A stretch of DNA of 64,000 nt from Arthrobacter sp. APC 3897 (GCF_030407495.1 NZ_JASDDG010000006.1:21880-85879), one strand, 5' to 3'; positions 34,700 to 43,979 are shown, counted from the first letter of the stretch. The notes: generated by a model from the letters alone, not told the origin. Numbers and translations: made by a program.

Positions 34700-37156
34700 T
34701 CAGTACGCGTCCTCCTCAGGAGTCCGTCCCGCCGGAAAATGCCCGGTCATGAGCCGCAGCAGCTCCGGCACCACGGCGGGATGGAAATAGTGGCCCATGC
34801 CGGGCACCGTCACCAGCCGCGAACCGGAAATGGCCGCAGCGGTTGCCGCTCCCCCACTGGGATGCACAATGGGGTCCCGGTCACCGTGGATCACCAGTGT
34901 TGGCGCCTTGATCCCGGCAAGATCGGCCGTCCGGTCCGCTGAAGCGTTAATGGCACCGAGGTGCCGGGAACGTGCTGTTCCGTTGTCCGGATACACGCCC
35001 CGGTCCCAGGCCAGTCCGCCGGCCCGGGCTTCTTCCGCCGGGTCCGCCGGATGCACCCGGCCCGACAGATGGCGCATCATGCCCACGCGGTCCTTGATGA
35101 ATTCCTCCCGTGTCCGCGGCGGCCGGGCGGCAAACCGGCGTTTGGTTGACAGTGCCGCAGCGCCGGTTTTCCGTGCACCGGTGGTGGAGATGATCGAGGT
35201 GAGGGTCAGGACCCGGTCCGGATAATGAGCCGCAACGGATTGGGCAATCATGCCGCCCATGGACATTCCCGCCACATGCGCCCGGTCCACCTGAAGGTGG
35301 TCCAGCAGACCCACCACGTCTTCGGCCATATCTTCAATCCGGTACGCGCCGGGCACCGGTTGGGCCAGCGCCAGCTGCAGCAGGCTGGGCACGGGGTTAG
35401 TCATCCGGCTGGAACGCCCCGCGTCACGGTTATCCAGGCGAATCACCCGGTATCCGGCGGCTGCCAGCCCGTTCACAAACGCAGCGTTCCAGGACAGCAA
35501 ATCCATCCCCAGGCCTGCCACGAGGACCACCGGCTCACCGTCGTCGGGTCCGTCAAGGCGATAGCAGAGCCGGACTCCTGACCCGAGAGTTACAAAGCGG
35601 TCTTCCTCCTGCGTGCCGGGCAGGATCCCCTGCGGACCCGAGAACTGCAGATGCCCATCAACCAGTGCCCCCTTTTGCAGGTCCCGGCGGTCGGCCAAAA
35701 AGTTCATGGTCATGAGCCAGGGCGCCTGTGTTCCCTGCCGCGGCAGGTCAGCCATGCTGCGCTGGATATACCCGGCACCAAAATCCAGCAGCGGCCGCGT
35801 GGGCATGCCCGCCGGCGCCTCGGGAACGGCGGCGGTGTGGCCGAGGCGGTCCATGCGGGTCAGCAGCCGGGAGAACCACCGCGTCAGCAGCCCTACCTTC
35901 AGGGTCCATGACGCGTTGGTGTAGCCGATGGCAAACGCCATGTTCGGGATGCCGCTGAGCATGACGCCCCGGTACGCGACGGTCTCCGTAAGGTTTACCG
36001 GCACGCCGTCCAGCCTCAGCTCCATGCCGCCCAGAATCCGCAGGGACAAGCCGGTGGCGGTCACGACGACGTCGGCTTCCACTTCTTTCCCGGATGCCAG
36101 GCGCACGCCGTGTTCGGTAAACGCGGCCGTCTGGCCGGTGACCATGGTGGCGTTGCCGCTGCCCAGCGCCTTGAAGAAATCACCGTCCGGAACGGCGCAC
36201 AGCCGCTGGTCCCACGGCCGGTAGGGCGGATTCAGGTGCGTGTCCAGGTCAAAGTCCTCCGGCAGCACACGGGACTGGATGCCGCGGATGAGCTTCTGCG
36301 CCTGGGTGGGCCAGCGCTGGCAGAAGGCCCAGATGGCGCGCTGCCGGCGGGCACTGACTTCGGCCATGATCTTTCCGGTGCGTTCGGGTCCGACGACGCC
36401 GCGCAGCCTCCGCGCGATCGGATCCTCCGCGGGGATGGGAAGGATATAGGTGGGGGTGCGCTGGATCATCGTCACCCGGGCACCAAGTTCCACGAGCGCC
36501 GGTACGAGAGTCACCGCGGTGGCGCCGCTGCCGATGACGGCGACCCGTTGGCCGGACACCTCCAGATCTTCCGGCCAGTCCTGCGGATGCACAATCCGAC
36601 CGCTGAACCGCTCACGCCCGGGAATCTCGGGGGTGTATCCCTCGTCGTAGCGGTAGTAGCCGGCAGCGTTGAAGATCCAGCCGGCGGTCAGGTGCAGGGT
36701 TTCTCCGGTGCCCTCAGGCTCGGCCGGCGCTGAGTCCGAAACTGAGTCCGGGCCGGGTTCCGGAGTCCTGGTGCGCTCCACGGTGATGTTCCACCGTGCA
36801 TCCCGGCTGGACCAATCCGCTGAAATCACCTTGTGGTGGTAGCGGATCAGGGCGTCCACGCCGTACTCGGCGGCAGTCTCTTTCAGATAGGACAGGATGC
36901 TCGGCCCGTCCGCAATGGCCTTTTCCTCCAGCCACGGGCGGAAGTCGTAACCGAAGGTGTACAGGTCGGAGTCCGAGCGCACTCCCGGATACCGGAAGAG
37001 GTCCCAGGTTCCTCCTGAACGGCCGCGGGATTCAAGGAGTGCGATGGATCGGCCGGGATGATCGGTGAGCAGCCGGCATGCAGCGCCTATTCCACTCAGC
37101 CCGGCGCCGATGATCAGCACATCCAGGTGTTCCAACGTATTTCCGGATTCCATCAC
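34700..37156 (-). CDS. Baeyer-Villiger-type flavin monooxygenase fused to alpha/beta hydrolase
   Basis: An 818-residue two-domain enzyme. Residues about 10-510 form a class B flavin monooxygenase: FAD motif IIGAGLSGIG (15-24), GGTW (48-51), the Baeyer-Villiger fingerprint FSGRIVHPQDWP (184-195) and the NADPH motif GSGATA (209-214). Residues about 535-818 form an alpha/beta hydrolase with LDNRDAGRSS and nucleophile elbow GMSMGG near 632. The pair could oxidise a ketone to an ester and hydrolyse it in one polypeptide; this is inferred from the domains. GGGAG precedes the first ATG. Confidence 0.88.
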   Translation of the reverse strand: MMESGNTLEHLDVLIIGAGLSGIGAACRLLTDHPGRSIALLESRGRSGGTWDLFRYPGVRSDSDLYTFGYDFRPWLEEKAIADGPSILSYLKETAAEYGVDALIRYHHKVISADWSSRDARWNITVERTRTPEPGPDSVSDSAPAEPEGTGETLHLTAGWIFNAAGYYRYDEGYTPEIPGRERFSGRIVHPQDWPEDLEVSGQRVAVIGSGATAVTLVPALVELGARVTMIQRTPTYILPIPAEDPIARRLRGVVGPERTGKIMAEVSARRQRAIWAFCQRWPTQAQKLIRGIQSRVLPEDFDLDTHLNPPYRPWDQRLCAVPDGDFFKALGSGNATMVTGQTAAFTEHGVRLASGKEVEADVVVTATGLSLRILGGMELRLDGVPVNLTETVAYRGVMLSGIPNMAFAIGYTNASWTLKVGLLTRWFSRLLTRMDRLGHTAAVPEAPAGMPTRPLLDFGAGYIQRSMADLPRQGTQAPWLMTMNFLADRRDLQKGALVDGHLQFSGPQGILPGTQEEDRFVTLGSGVRLCYRLDGPDDGEPVVLVAGLGMDLLSWNAAFVNGLAAAGYRVIRLDNRDAGRSSRMTNPVPSLLQLALAQPVPGAYRIEDMAEDVVGLLDHLQVDRAHVAGMSMGGMIAQSVAAHYPDRVLTLTSIISTTGARKTGAAALSTKRRFAARPPRTREEFIKDRVGMMRHLSGRVHPADPAEEARAGGLAWDRGVYPDNGTARSRHLGAINASADRTADLAGIKAPTLVIHGDRDPIVHPSGGAATAAAISGSRLVTVPGMGHYFHPAVVPELLRLMTGHFPAGRTPEEDAY

Positions 37157-37235
37157 GGGCTCCCTGTCATTGCGTGAATTTCCGTTCGATCAGAAGCTAA
37201 CACGTTGCACCGACGCTACCCCTTAGGATGTGGGG

Positions 37236-37665
37236 ATGCCTGCCGCCGAGATCTGTCAGTACGATCCCGCATGGCCGGTGCTTGCCCGCGCCTGGCTTAT
37301 AAGGATCGAAGCCTCACTCGCCGGGCTGAAGGACTCATCCTCTTTCACTTACGAGCACATCGGCTCGACCGCCGTTCCCGGACTTGCAGCGAAACCCGTC
37401 ATCGACCTCCAGATCCGCACCAAAACCTTGCCGGCGGCAGATGCGGCAGGATTCACCGTTCGGCGACTATGTGCTGGTCTTCCGGGATTGGCTGCGCGAA
37501 AACCCGGACGAAGCACGGAACTACGAAACGGTGAAGCGGACCCTGGCGGTGCAGCACGCTTCGGCCTCCGATTACGACGACCACACCCGCGCAAAGACCG
37601 CCTTCCTGGACAGGGCACAGACCAGAATGGCCGCCGGAGCCGGTTTGGATGAGCGCACCGGTTAG
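37236..37665 (+). pseudogene. Broken GrpB-family (UPF0157) gene
   Basis: GrpB sequence is split between two frames. From 37236 one frame reads CQYDPAWPVLARAW...EHIGSTAVPGLAAKPVIDLQ and matches the N-terminal half. After about 37455 the match continues in another frame as RQDSPFGDYVLVFRDWLRENPDEARNYETVK...AKTAFLDRA to 37665. Roughly 40 residues of the family are missing between them, so an internal deletion of about 100-150 bases plus a frameshift has inactivated the gene. An assembly or sequencing error is the alternative. Confidence 0.8.
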
Positions 37666-37708
37666 ATGACAGCCCGGCTGGGCGACAACCCGCTGGGCGA
37701 CAGTCAGG

Positions 37709-38140
37709 CTAGACGGGCGGCTCGGGATCGTACTGGATGCCGCGGCGGACTTCGCGGGCCCGATCCTCGCCGGCGGGACGGCCAGCGAGAATCCCCGCCG
37801 CCGCATAAACAAGACTGCCGGTGCAGACACTGGTCATCAGCGGAACATCCGAGCGCATGCTGCGGATCCAATCCAGATGCTCCTCATCCTTGGTCAGGGC
37901 GCGGGTGCCGAAACCGCCCGGATGAAGGAACACCTCAAAGTCCGGGGCTTCAGCACGTGACAGATGCGGCGTCATGACCATCCCTTTTGCCGCCGTTACG
38001 GGTTTCCCGTCCGCAGTAACGAGCGCGACGTCGTACCCGTCCTCCGGATAGTGCCGCGTCCAGTAGGCCAGAACTTCCCAGGGCCCGACAGCGTCGAGCT
38101 CCTCCACGCCGTCGAAAAGCAGAATACCCATGTGCTTCAT
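37709..38140 (-). CDS. DJ-1/PfpI-family protein with internal deletion
   Basis: A 143-residue protein, short for the family (usually about 190-230). The N-terminal part is normal: GILLFDGVEELDAVGPWEVL, the glutamate/glycine region FLHPGGFGTRAL, and the nucleophile elbow TSVCTGSLVYAAAGILAGRPA with the conserved Cys near residue 105. It then jumps directly to EDRAREVRRGIQYDPEPPV, the usual C-terminus. About 50 residues that normally follow GRPA, including the TTHW segment with the partner His, are absent in frame. It is probably inactive or altered. GAAAGGA precedes the ATG. Confidence 0.8.
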   Translation of the reverse strand: MKHMGILLFDGVEELDAVGPWEVLAYWTRHYPEDGYDVALVTADGKPVTAAKGMVMTPHLSRAEAPDFEVFLHPGGFGTRALTKDEEHLDWIRSMRSDVPLMTSVCTGSLVYAAAGILAGRPAGEDRAREVRRGIQYDPEPPV

Positions 38141-38165
38141 AGGTTCCTTTCAGGGATCAAATGGA

Positions 38166-38930
38166 CTAACACAGGTACTTCCCGCCGGCCGTGAAAATAA
38201 CCTCAGCCTCCGCCTCCGTGAAGCCGCGCTCCACGAGGGACTCCAGGGCCTGCTCGGGAGTTGGTGCCCTCTCCGGATCGATGCAGGCCACATACCCCGT
38301 GGTGAGGAGCCCTTGGTCGTCAATCCGTTCCGGTGTCAGGGTGGGGGCGCTCCGCCTCACTTCGTCAAAGAAGGCAGTTCCTCTCGGGATTCCGCCGGGC
38401 AGGGGCGGCAGCGACTTCGGCTCGTCCATGGTCACGGTGGCGTAAATGGCAGCCTCCGAATAACTGGCATCCAGCTGATCGGCCACATGCTCCACGTCCA
38501 GTACCCGCCCGGGGATACCAAGGCGGGTGGCCGAGAGGTCGGCCAGGAACCAGTTGTACCCTTGGGCGTAATGCACCAGCTCGTCGCTGCCTCCAGTGCC
38601 TGCGACCAGGTCATAGACAGCAGCCCGGTCTTCGGAAGTTTCGAACCAGAAAACCCCGGCCGAACGTGTGCACATTCTGATTTCTGCCACGGATCCGCCG
38701 CCGTCCAGGAACTCCGCCGTGTGGAAGTAGTCCGGCGGCTCAGGCTCGTCATCGTCGCAGCCCGCCACGGTGTCAACGGCCTGATAAGCGGCGCCCATCG
38801 ATGCATACGTGGCCGTAGCCGTCTCGGTTGCGGTCGCCGTCGGCCCCACCTCTTCGCCGCACCCGGTGGATGCTGCCGCCAGAGCGCAGACACCGGCGGC
38901 CACGGCGTAGGCGCGCACCGAGCGTTTCAT
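38166..38930 (-). CDS. Lipoprotein with DUF732-like C-terminus
   Basis: A 254-residue secreted lipoprotein. A signal peptide ends in the lipobox AASTGC (Cys24), followed by a Thr/Ala-rich linker. The middle region is unassigned. The C-terminal TGYVACIDPERAPTPEQALESLVERGFTEAEAEVIFTAGGKYLC resembles DUF732-type domains with paired cysteines. It would be anchored to the outer face of the membrane. It lies 25 bases upstream of the DJ-1 gene on the same strand; function unknown. Confidence 0.8.
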   Translation of the reverse strand: MKRSVRAYAVAAGVCALAAASTGCGEEVGPTATATETATATYASMGAAYQAVDTVAGCDDDEPEPPDYFHTAEFLDGGGSVAEIRMCTRSAGVFWFETSEDRAAVYDLVAGTGGSDELVHYAQGYNWFLADLSATRLGIPGRVLDVEHVADQLDASYSEAAIYATVTMDEPKSLPPLPGGIPRGTAFFDEVRRSAPTLTPERIDDQGLLTTGYVACIDPERAPTPEQALESLVERGFTEAEAEVIFTAGGKYLC

Positions 38931-39366
38931 GGCGACACCCGTCTGCCGGAGGGAGAATGCTCTTTGTTACGCACATCATGCCACAACCGTGCCCGCTGGG
39001 CTGGCGTGATGTCGCGCGGCCGGGATCCCGGGGCTTTCGTTGCCGAGCAGCACAAACGTATTTGCCATCTCGCTCAGGCCCGCTTCGGCCCGGTCTTCCC
39101 GGGAGCAGGCGTGCTCCCGAGCAAGTGCGTGTTCCGAAGCACGGCTAACGTTTGTGAACGACGTGCCAGTTCCCGGTCCGTGAGGCCGTGGGCCGCCGCC
39201 ATGGCCCACTCGGGCCCCACCAAAATCCCAACTCCGAACAACGAAACAAACATGAGAACTGAACCGTCATTTTTCTGCCGATAATTCCGTGTGCCCCTCC
39301 CAGCCAAGGATTCCGGGGGAACACCGAGAATGCGTGCCCAAGATGCCCAGGGACTCACCGGCCCAG
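38931..39366. other. Intergenic region with one doubtful short frame
   Basis: A 59-codon minus-strand frame at 39074-39253 (MFVSLFGVGILVGPEWAMAAAHGLTDRELARRSQTL...) has a hydrophobic start but no good ribosome-binding site. It may be a small membrane protein or a gene remnant. Nothing else is recognisable. Confidence 0.35.
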
Positions 39367-40302
39367 CTACCGCTGCAGCCGGACCCTTACGGAGACCGCG
39401 GCACAGACGATCACCACAGCTCCGCCCAGCACCGTGGGCCAGGTGAGCTGCTCGCCGATAAGCAGGGCAGCCCAGCAAATGGTCAGCACCGGCTGGACCA
39501 GCTGAATCTGGCTGACCTGGGCCATCGGGCCGATGGCCAGTCCCCGGTACCAGGCAAAGAACCCGAGGAACATGCTGACCACACCGAGATAGGCGAGCGC
39601 CATCCACTCACCTGCTGAGCCCGACGGCGGCTGCCTCACAACCGCAACTCCGGTCAGCACCAGCATCAGCGGTGCTGCGAGGACGAGCGCCCACGACACG
39701 GTTTGCCAGGCTCCGAGTTCCCGCGCCAGCAAACCACCCTCGGCGTAACCGACGGCGGCTGCCGCCACGGCGCCGAAGAGCAGCAGGTCGGACCAGTGGA
39801 GGCCGCCAAGTCCCCCGCCGTGGAGGGCAGCAAAAACCAGCACCGCGGCTGCGCCGGCACCGGCCATGATCCAAAAGAACAGCGGCGGACGTTCATGTCC
39901 CCGCAGGACGGCGGCCACAGCTGTGGCCGCAGGCAGCAGGCCGATGACGACGGCGCCGTGGCTGGCCGGAGCAGTTGTCAGCGCGAAGGATGTCAACAGC
40001 GGAAATCCAAGGACGACGCCGCCGGCCACCAGCGCCAGGCGCGCCCACTGCCGCCGCTGCGGAAAATGCTGCCTGGTCAAAGCCAGGGCTGCCGCTGCCA
40101 GGAGCGCGGCAATAACGGCTCGGGCGGAACCAATGAAGAGCGGAGTGAGTCCGCCGTCCTGCACCGCAATCCGGGTCACCGGCAGGGTCAGGGAAAACGC
40201 CGCAACGCCCAGCAAACCCCACCCCAGCCCGGCCTTCAAGCCGGCGCCGGAAGTGGATAGCGGTGGTGCCTGTCGAAGAGTAGCGCTACTATGCTGTGTC
40301 AT
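39367..40302 (-). CDS. EamA/DMT-superfamily transporter
   Basis: A 311-residue membrane protein with ten predicted helices in two EamA repeats (residues 28-160 and 170-305). Drug/metabolite transporters of this family often export amino acids or purines. Its start codon overlaps the start of the divergent MocR-type regulator (they share CATG at 40300-40303), a pairing that strongly suggests regulation by that protein. Confidence 0.88.
   Translation of the reverse strand: MTQHSSATLRQAPPLSTSGAGLKAGLGWGLLGVAAFSLTLPVTRIAVQDGGLTPLFIGSARAVIAALLAAAALALTRQHFPQRRQWARLALVAGGVVLGFPLLTSFALTTAPASHGAVVIGLLPAATAVAAVLRGHERPPLFFWIMAGAGAAAVLVFAALHGGGLGGLHWSDLLLFGAVAAAAVGYAEGGLLARELGAWQTVSWALVLAAPLMLVLTGVAVVRQPPSGSAGEWMALAYLGVVSMFLGFFAWYRGLAIGPMAQVSQIQLVQPVLTICWAALLIGEQLTWPTVLGGAVVIVCAAVSVRVRLQR
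40279..40290. promoter_or_regulatory. Candidate operator at the EamA/MocR overlap
   Basis: A perfect 12-base palindrome, AGTAGCGCTACT, located 10-21 bases before the MocR ATG and inside the first codons of the EamA gene. A TATGCT -10-like box follows at 40290-40295, so the MocR-type gene may be transcribed as a leaderless mRNA and autorepressed here. Confidence 0.45.
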
Positions 40303-41722
40303 GTCTCACGATAGCAGCAGCGTACGCATCGTCACAGGCCTGCGTGCCTGGATTTCGACGGCGGCGCCGGGTACCCGAATCCCCTCCACCCGTGAGCTGG
40401 TGGCCCAGTACGCCGCCAGTCCGGTGACCGTGCAGAAGGCCCTGCGGACACTGAGCGCGCAGGGGGTCATCGAAAGCCGCCCGGGCGTGGGTACCTTTGT
40501 CCGCGCCGCCCGGACAGCGCGCGCCCACGACTACGGATGGCAGACCGCGGCACTTGGCTCTCCCCAGGCCCGTTTGCCTCAGTTGTCCGCTGCCCTGCGG
40601 ACCGCCCCCCATGACGTCATTGCCCTGCACTCCGGGTATCCCGACCGGGAGCTGCTGCCCGAGCGGCTCGTCCGGGCAGCCTTCACGCGGGCGGCGCGCA
40701 CCAGCGCCGCACTGAGCCGTTCCCCCGCAGCTGGTCTACCTGAATTGCAGGCATGGTTCGCCGCCGAGCTCGAAGCCGCGGCCCCGGCCGGTTCCGCTCC
40801 CCCGGTGGCGTCCGACGTCGTCGTCCTCCCCGGCAGCCAGAGTGGACTCAGCACCGCCTTCCGGGCACTGGTGGGTTCCGGCCGGCCGCTGCTGATGGAA
40901 TCGCCCACATATTGGGGCGCCATCCTCGCTGCGGAGCAGGCCGGGGTGGAGGTCGTTCCGATCCCGAGCGGTGTCAGCGGCCCCGATCCCGACGACCTGG
41001 TGCGCGCCTTCGAGCAGACCGGCGCCCGCGCTTTTTACGCCCAGCCCACTTTTGCCAACCCCACCGGCATCCAGTGGGCGTCGGATCTTTCGGCTGAGGT
41101 GCTCGACGTCGTGCGCCGGTTCGGTGCGTTCCTCATCGAGGACGACTGGGCCCACGATTTCGGTATCACCGCGGACCCGGCCCCCTTGGCGGCGCGGGAC
41201 GACGGCGGACACGTGGTCTACCTCCGGTCGTTGACCAAGAGCGTGTCTCCGGCGGTACGGGTTGCCGGAATTGTGGCCCGTGGACCGGCCCGGCAACGTA
41301 TCCTTGCCGACACCCAGGCGCAGTCCATGTACGTCAGCCCAATTCTGCAGGCGGTGGCACTCGACGTCGTGACCCAGCCCGCGTGGAGAACCCACCTGCG
41401 CGGACTGCGACGGCAGCTGGCTGACCGCCGCGATCTGCTGGCGGCGTCGCTGCGTGAGCATGTGCCCGGGGCTGAGCTGCCGGTCCTGCCGCGCGGAGGG
41501 CTGAACCTGTGGCTGCATCTGCCGGACGGCACCGACCTGCCCCGGCTCGTGAGGGACTGTGAGAGCGGCGGCGTCGTCGTCGGCACCGGAAACGAGTGGT
41601 TCCCGGCCGAGCCCACGGGACCGCATCTCAGACTGAACTATTCCGGGCAGGATCCGGGCGCCTTCCCGGAAGGAGCCCGGATTATCGGCAGCGCCCTGGC
41701 ACGGCAGCAGGGGAAGCCCTAG
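40301..41722 (+). CDS. MocR-family regulator (GntR HTH fused to PLP aminotransferase domain)
   Basis: A 473-residue regulator. The GntR winged helix covers about residues 1-75 (IPSTRELVAQYAASPVTVQKALRTLSAQGVIESRPGVGTFV). A fold-type I aminotransferase domain covers about 110-470, with the PLP lysine in RSLTKSVSPAVRVAG and ANPTG-type substrate loop FANPTGIQW. MocR proteins sense PLP or amino-acid-like ligands and commonly control an adjacent transporter or PLP gene, here the divergent EamA exporter. The stop overlaps the convergent FNT gene by 4 bases (CTAG). Confidence 0.9.
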   Translation: MSHDSSSVRIVTGLRAWISTAAPGTRIPSTRELVAQYAASPVTVQKALRTLSAQGVIESRPGVGTFVRAARTARAHDYGWQTAALGSPQARLPQLSAALRTAPHDVIALHSGYPDRELLPERLVRAAFTRAARTSAALSRSPAAGLPELQAWFAAELEAAAPAGSAPPVASDVVVLPGSQSGLSTAFRALVGSGRPLLMESPTYWGAILAAEQAGVEVVPIPSGVSGPDPDDLVRAFEQTGARAFYAQPTFANPTGIQWASDLSAEVLDVVRRFGAFLIEDDWAHDFGITADPAPLAARDDGGHVVYLRSLTKSVSPAVRVAGIVARGPARQRILADTQAQSMYVSPILQAVALDVVTQPAWRTHLRGLRRQLADRRDLLAASLREHVPGAELPVLPRGGLNLWLHLPDGTDLPRLVRDCESGGVVVGTGNEWFPAEPTGPHLRLNYSGQDPGAFPEGARIIGSALARQQGKP

Positions 41723-42558
41723 CCGCTGCGGCGGGATGCGTCGGGATCGTCGGGAGCCTCCTCGCGGCGTTCCTTGAGGAGTTCTTTCGTGCGGACCAGG
41801 CGCAGGGCAGTCACCAGCACCAGTCCGCCCACCATGTTGAAGAGCAGCGTGTAAGCAAACCAGGTGAGCCATTCAAGGTAGGTGATCCCGGCGCCGGACT
41901 GGATGGCGCCGAAGATCAGCAGGGAATCCAGAATGGAATGGAACATCTGGAGTCCGGCCAGGAGGAAGCCGCCGATCACGGTGGCCACGATCTTGGCCGG
42001 GTCCGAGGAGGTGCCCTGCTGCATGCGGCTCATCAGCGTGATGGTGCTTCCGCCCAGGACCGCCAGCGCAACGGTCTGCAGGGAGAAGGGTGCGTCGGTG
42101 AAGTGCCGGGCTGATTCCTCGATGAGACTCTCCCACTGCGGGAAAGCCTGCATCACAATCCACATGATGATCCACCCGCCGGCAAGGTTGCCCAGCAGCG
42201 TGACTCCCCAGAGCTTGCCGAGCTGACGCAGCCTGGCTTCCTTCGCAATAACGGCTGCCACCGGCATCAGGAAGTTCTCGGTAAAAAGCTCGCTGTGGGC
42301 CAGGAACAGCGCAATCAAGCCCACACTGAAGGCTATTCCGGCCAGGAGATGGTCTCCCGTTTGATGCATCACGGCCAGATAAGCCAGGACGCCCAGTCCC
42401 ACCTCGAGCCCGCCGAACACGCCCGTCACCAGGACGGCACGGAACGTACGGTGCAACCGTTCAGCGCCTTCGGTGACGGTGTTTTCAAAGGACTCCTGCA
42501 GTTCGTCCTCAACGGGAGCTTCCGACTCCCCGATTTCCCTGCGGCGTTGCTCGCTCAT
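41719..42558 (-). CDS. Formate/nitrite transporter-family channel
   Basis: A 279-residue FNT/aquaporin-like pentameric channel protein with six helices. Family segments include GLIALFLAHSELFTENFLMPV near residue 100 and WGVTLLGNLAGGWIIMW near 138. A roughly 40-residue acidic cytoplasmic N-terminus precedes helix 1. This variant (COG2116, YfdC-like) is not clearly a formate or a nitrite channel. It is monocistronic. Confidence 0.85.
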   Translation of the reverse strand: MSEQRRREIGESEAPVEDELQESFENTVTEGAERLHRTFRAVLVTGVFGGLEVGLGVLAYLAVMHQTGDHLLAGIAFSVGLIALFLAHSELFTENFLMPVAAVIAKEARLRQLGKLWGVTLLGNLAGGWIIMWIVMQAFPQWESLIEESARHFTDAPFSLQTVALAVLGGSTITLMSRMQQGTSSDPAKIVATVIGGFLLAGLQMFHSILDSLLIFGAIQSGAGITYLEWLTWFAYTLLFNMVGGLVLVTALRLVRTKELLKERREEAPDDPDASRRSG

Positions 42559-42677
42559 GCCGTTCCCTTCGCTGCGTTTGCATCCTGAACTTCGGACTGC
42601 GCCGGGTACAACACTAAGCCTGCTGACTAAGTTAGGGGGAACGCCGGGAGATCACGGTCCAAACTAGACTGGCAGGC

Positions 42678-43979
42678 ATGGCTTTATCGACGACTGATCA
42701 CGGCACGCGGCCCCGCACCGCGCTCCTCTGGCTGATTCTTGGCCTACCCGCCGCCCTGGCGCTTGTAGTCCTTGGCGCCCAGATCCACGGGCTGGACTTC
42801 ACCGTGTACCGCGAAGGTGCGCTGGCGTTCCTGGGCAGGAGCGAGCACCAGCTGTATGACCCCAGCCTGGTGGAGACGGACACCCGCGGGCTGCCGTTCA
42901 CGTATCCGCCGTTCGCCGCGCTGCTGCTGGCACCTTTTGCTTTCCTGCCCGAAGCCGCCGGGCTGGTGCTCCTGACCGCAACTTCCTGCATCTGTCTTCT
43001 GGCGGTTGCCGTCTTGACGGCCCGCTACCTGCAGCTCAATGATGCCGTCCCCGCCCGGATCCAGGCGGTGCTCGGCGGTCCCGCCGGAATCATTGTCCTG
43101 GCCACGGTGCTGATTGGCCTGCTCGGGCCGTGGCGTGAAGGCCTTGGCTTCGGACAGATCAATCCGATGCTCATGCTCCTGATCGCGGCGGATCTCCTCC
43201 GCCCCGCCGGCCGCGTGCCGCGCGGTCTGCTGATCGGGCTGGCGGCCGGCATCAAGCTCACGCCCCTGGCCTTCGGACTGATTTTCCTGGTGCGCCGCGA
43301 CTGGCGCGCCGTCCTCACCATGGGGGCCGCTTTTGCCGCCACGGTGGCGGCGGGGTGGCTTGCCTCCCCGGCGCAGTCGCGCACCTTTTGGTTCGATGCG
43401 CTCTCAGACCCCAGCCGAGTGGGCGACACCACCGACATGTACAACGTGTCGCTGAACTCGATGATCGCGCATCTGGGCACGCCCGGGGCCCTCCAGCGTC
43501 CGCTGTGGCTGGCGGCCGGTGCCGCCGTCGTCGTGCTGGGTTTCCTGGCCATCCGCCGAGCCGATATGCGCGGGGACACCGTGGCCGCGATCAGCGCCAA
43601 CGCCGTGGTGATGCTGGCGATTTCCCCCATCTCCTGGTTCCACCACTGGGTCTGGATTGCCCTGGTCCTGCCGGCGCTGTGGGTGTCGGTACGACGGCGG
43701 CCGGCCCGGGTGCGCGCGGCGGGAACCGTGCTGGCCGCAGCCATGGTGCCCGTGTTCATGCTCTCTTCCATCACCGTCACGATGACCCTCACCGGCGAGG
43801 TCAGCGGGCAGGGACCTGCCGCTCTGGAGCTGTTCACCAGCCTTGGCGTGATCCTTCCGATCCTGGCCCTGGTTTACTGGGCAACGGATCCTGCCCCGGA
43901 GGCGGGCGGCGCTGAGACGTTGGCCAGGTTCCGTTCAACCCGTCCCCGGAGCGTTGAGGCCCCCGGCCCGGCGAGCTGA
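42678..43979 (+). CDS. Glycosyltransferase family 87 membrane protein (mannosyltransferase-like)
   Basis: A 433-residue polytopic GT87 (DUF2029) protein with about 10-12 helices. The first extracytoplasmic loop contains DFTVYREGALAFLGRSEHQLYDP, which carries the expected catalytic Asp. The family uses polyprenyl-phosphate mannose for lipomannan or PIM elongation in actinobacteria. The 3' end overlaps the convergent DinB-like gene by 106 bases. Confidence 0.85.
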   Translation: MALSTTDHGTRPRTALLWLILGLPAALALVVLGAQIHGLDFTVYREGALAFLGRSEHQLYDPSLVETDTRGLPFTYPPFAALLLAPFAFLPEAAGLVLLTATSCICLLAVAVLTARYLQLNDAVPARIQAVLGGPAGIIVLATVLIGLLGPWREGLGFGQINPMLMLLIAADLLRPAGRVPRGLLIGLAAGIKLTPLAFGLIFLVRRDWRAVLTMGAAFAATVAAGWLASPAQSRTFWFDALSDPSRVGDTTDMYNVSLNSMIAHLGTPGALQRPLWLAAGAAVVVLGFLAIRRADMRGDTVAAISANAVVMLAISPISWFHHWVWIALVLPALWVSVRRRPARVRAAGTVLAAAMVPVFMLSSITVTMTLTGEVSGQGPAALELFTSLGVILPILALVYWATDPAPEAGGAETLARFRSTRPRSVEAPGPAS

